This document shows, one piece after another, positions 62,901 through 64,000 of a DNA stretch of 64,000 nucleotides. The stretch is from the NCBI RefSeq assembly GCF_013394775.1, contig NZ_JABXYT010000001.1:1502501-1566500 (forward strand), in the 5' to 3' direction. Position numbers and translations under genes: made by a program. The notes below the pieces were generated by a model. That model worked only from the letters and a program-made list of their open reading frames with translations. It made no database searches and was not told the origin of the DNA. Source of the stretch: Oribacterium sp. oral taxon 102 (GTDB lineage Bacteria > Bacillota > Clostridia > Lachnospirales > Lachnospiraceae). How positions within the stretch are numbered: position 1 is the first letter of the stretch; every line of letters begins with the position of its first letter.

Positions 62901-63974
62901 ATGATGAAAACAAAGCAGAAGATCTTTCGCAGCAACGGCATTACCTTTCTGATGATCGTGCTTGCCTACCTTATCGTCGAGGCATTTCTTCAGAGCGGGA
63001 ATATGAGCTCCTTGATGAGGGGACTGCTGGTGCCGCTCTGCATCTACAGCATCATGGCTGTCAGCCTGAATCTGGTCGTCGGCGTCTCGGGGGAGCTTTC
63101 CCTCGGACATGCCGGCTTCATGTGCGTCGGCGCGTTTGCGAGTGCGACATGGTCGATGCTGATGAAGGGAAGCGGGCTTCCGACGGGACTTGTCTTTTTC
63201 GCAGCGCTTCTGATCGGCGCCCTGTCCGCAGCGCTCTGCGGCTTCCTGATCGGCATTCCGGTGCTCCGGCTGAAGGGCGATTACCTCGCGATCGTGACGC
63301 TCGCCTTCGGAGAGATCATCAAAAATCTGATCAACGCGCTTTACTTCGGCGTAGATTCCAGAGGGATGCATTTCTCCCTGAAGGATAATATGGCGCTGGG
63401 ACTCACAACAGGCGGGCAGACCATCATCAAGGGCGCACAGGGCATCACCGGCACGCCGAAGCTTTCCAGCTTCACGGTCGGAATCGTGCTTCTGCTGCTG
63501 GTGCTCTTCGTCGTGCTGAACTTCATGAATTCCCGTGCCGGACGTGCCGTCATGGCGATCCGTGACAACCGCATCGCGGCAGAATCCATCGGTCTTAATG
63601 TGACAGGCTATAAGCTCCTGACCTTCACCCTTTCCGCGGCGATCGCCGGCATCGGCGGCGTGCTCTATGCTCATAATCTGAGCTCCCTGCAGGCACTCCC
63701 GAAGAACTTCGGCTATAACCAGTCCATTATGATACTGGTTTTCGTGGTGCTCGGCGGAATCGGAAATATGCGCGGCTCCGTCATTGCCGCCGTCGTCCTG
63801 ACACTGCTTCCGGAGCTGCTGCGCGGACTCAATGATTACCGCATGCTGATCTATGCGGTAGTGCTGATCCTGATGATGCTCTTCACCTCCGCGCCCGGAC
63901 TGATTCAGCTCCGAGAGCGGATCGGACAGCGTTTCCGGGGAGGACTCGCGAAGCAGGGAAAGGAGGGGGTGTAA
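62901..63974 (+). CDS. livM: Branched-chain amino-acid ABC transporter permease LivM, second system
   Basis: 357 residues. LivM signatures: MAVSLNLVVGVSGELSLGHAGFMCVGAFAS, LRLKGDYLAIVTLAFGEII and AIRDNRIAAESIGLNVTGYK, with the QSIMILVFVVLGGIGNMRG segment. An insertion rich in Gly/Thr near residues 165-190 is visible, as in many clostridial LivM proteins. Confidence 0.92.
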   Translation: MMKTKQKIFRSNGITFLMIVLAYLIVEAFLQSGNMSSLMRGLLVPLCIYSIMAVSLNLVVGVSGELSLGHAGFMCVGAFASATWSMLMKGSGLPTGLVFFAALLIGALSAALCGFLIGIPVLRLKGDYLAIVTLAFGEIIKNLINALYFGVDSRGMHFSLKDNMALGLTTGGQTIIKGAQGITGTPKLSSFTVGIVLLLLVLFVVLNFMNSRAGRAVMAIRDNRIAAESIGLNVTGYKLLTFTLSAAIAGIGGVLYAHNLSSLQALPKNFGYNQSIMILVFVVLGGIGNMRGSVIAAVVLTLLPELLRGLNDYRMLIYAVVLILMMLFTSAPGLIQLRERIGQRFRGGLAKQGKEGV

Positions 63975-64000
63975 ATGGCGATGCTGAGTGTGAAGGCGCT
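63975..64000 (+). CDS. Start of a probable LivG ATP-binding protein gene, cut by the window edge
   Basis: An ATG directly after the livM stop, preceded by AGGAGGGGG, opens MAMLSVKA, which fits the first residues of a LivG ATPase. Only eight codons are visible, so the call rests on operon order. Confidence 0.55.

Noticed and set aside
1..64000. CRISPR arrays, tRNA or rRNA genes, prophage, toxin-antitoxin or defence operons
   Set aside because: None was recognised on either strand.

Overview
The window is a 64 kb stretch of a fairly GC-rich, low-redundancy Firmicutes chromosome. Gene order and content point to an anaerobic member of the Clostridia, most likely a Lachnospiraceae-type bacterium; this is inference, and the genus cannot be named from sequence alone. 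The supporting signs are pyruvate:ferredoxin oxidoreductase, a rubredoxin plus flavodiiron pair, SepF, a LexA repressor, endonuclease-type MutL, VanW/G5 and NlpC/P60 envelope proteins, and sigma-A type promoters. No rRNA, tRNA, CRISPR array, prophage or origin was seen.

Layout. 1-803: 3' end of an AraC-type response regulator. 1039-5860: a complete branched-chain amino-acid (Liv) ABC operon, permease-permease-ATPase-ATPase-binding protein. 5861-8912: the only accessory patch, with a decayed copy of a DUF2974 hydrolase gene abutting a truncated IS481-type element, an AAC(3)-like acetyltransferase and the intact DUF2974 gene. 9169-18743: proline synthesis (proB, proA) followed by miaB, mutS, mutL, miaA. 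18707-27566: a PLP enzyme, radC, and the cell-elongation set mreC-mreD-PBP2-rodA, then a methylglyoxal-synthase-like gene and a D,D-carboxypeptidase lipoprotein. 27623-34801: a P-loop protein, a HlyD-like membrane protein, sepF, aroB, lspA, rluD, an NlpC/P60 protein and a short LPxTG reading frame. 34882-38986: rplU, rpmA, obg, a CRM RNA-binding protein, nadD, yqeK-like HD hydrolase and rsfS. 39122-40170: lexA and a coupled unknown gene. 40202-43791: a LysR regulator divergent from an aconitase-family hydratase. 43918-45366: rubredoxin and flavodiiron protein. 45627-51261: a glycosidase-like lipoprotein, uvrC and leuS. 51464-57228: VanW/G5 protein and nifJ. 57372-60402: der, plsY, gpsA. 60680-64000: a second Liv system, running off the right edge.

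Most genes lie on the + strand in tightly packed, often overlapping operons; only lysR and the transposase remnant are on the - strand. Themes are envelope growth, genome maintenance, amino-acid uptake and anaerobic redox and oxygen defence.

No clear new defence or mobile system is present. The points most worth a second look are: an LPxTG sorting signal lying in the same frame directly after the stop codon of the NlpC/P60 gene; a methylglyoxal-synthase homologue with its catalytic acidic residues replaced; a Fur/PerR-like palindrome in front of the rubredoxin-flavodiiron genes; two matched operator-like palindromes between lysR and the hydratase; an unknown gene translationally coupled to lexA; an L27 without the cleavable extension common in Firmicutes, together with no prp gene; and an elongasome operon lacking mreB.
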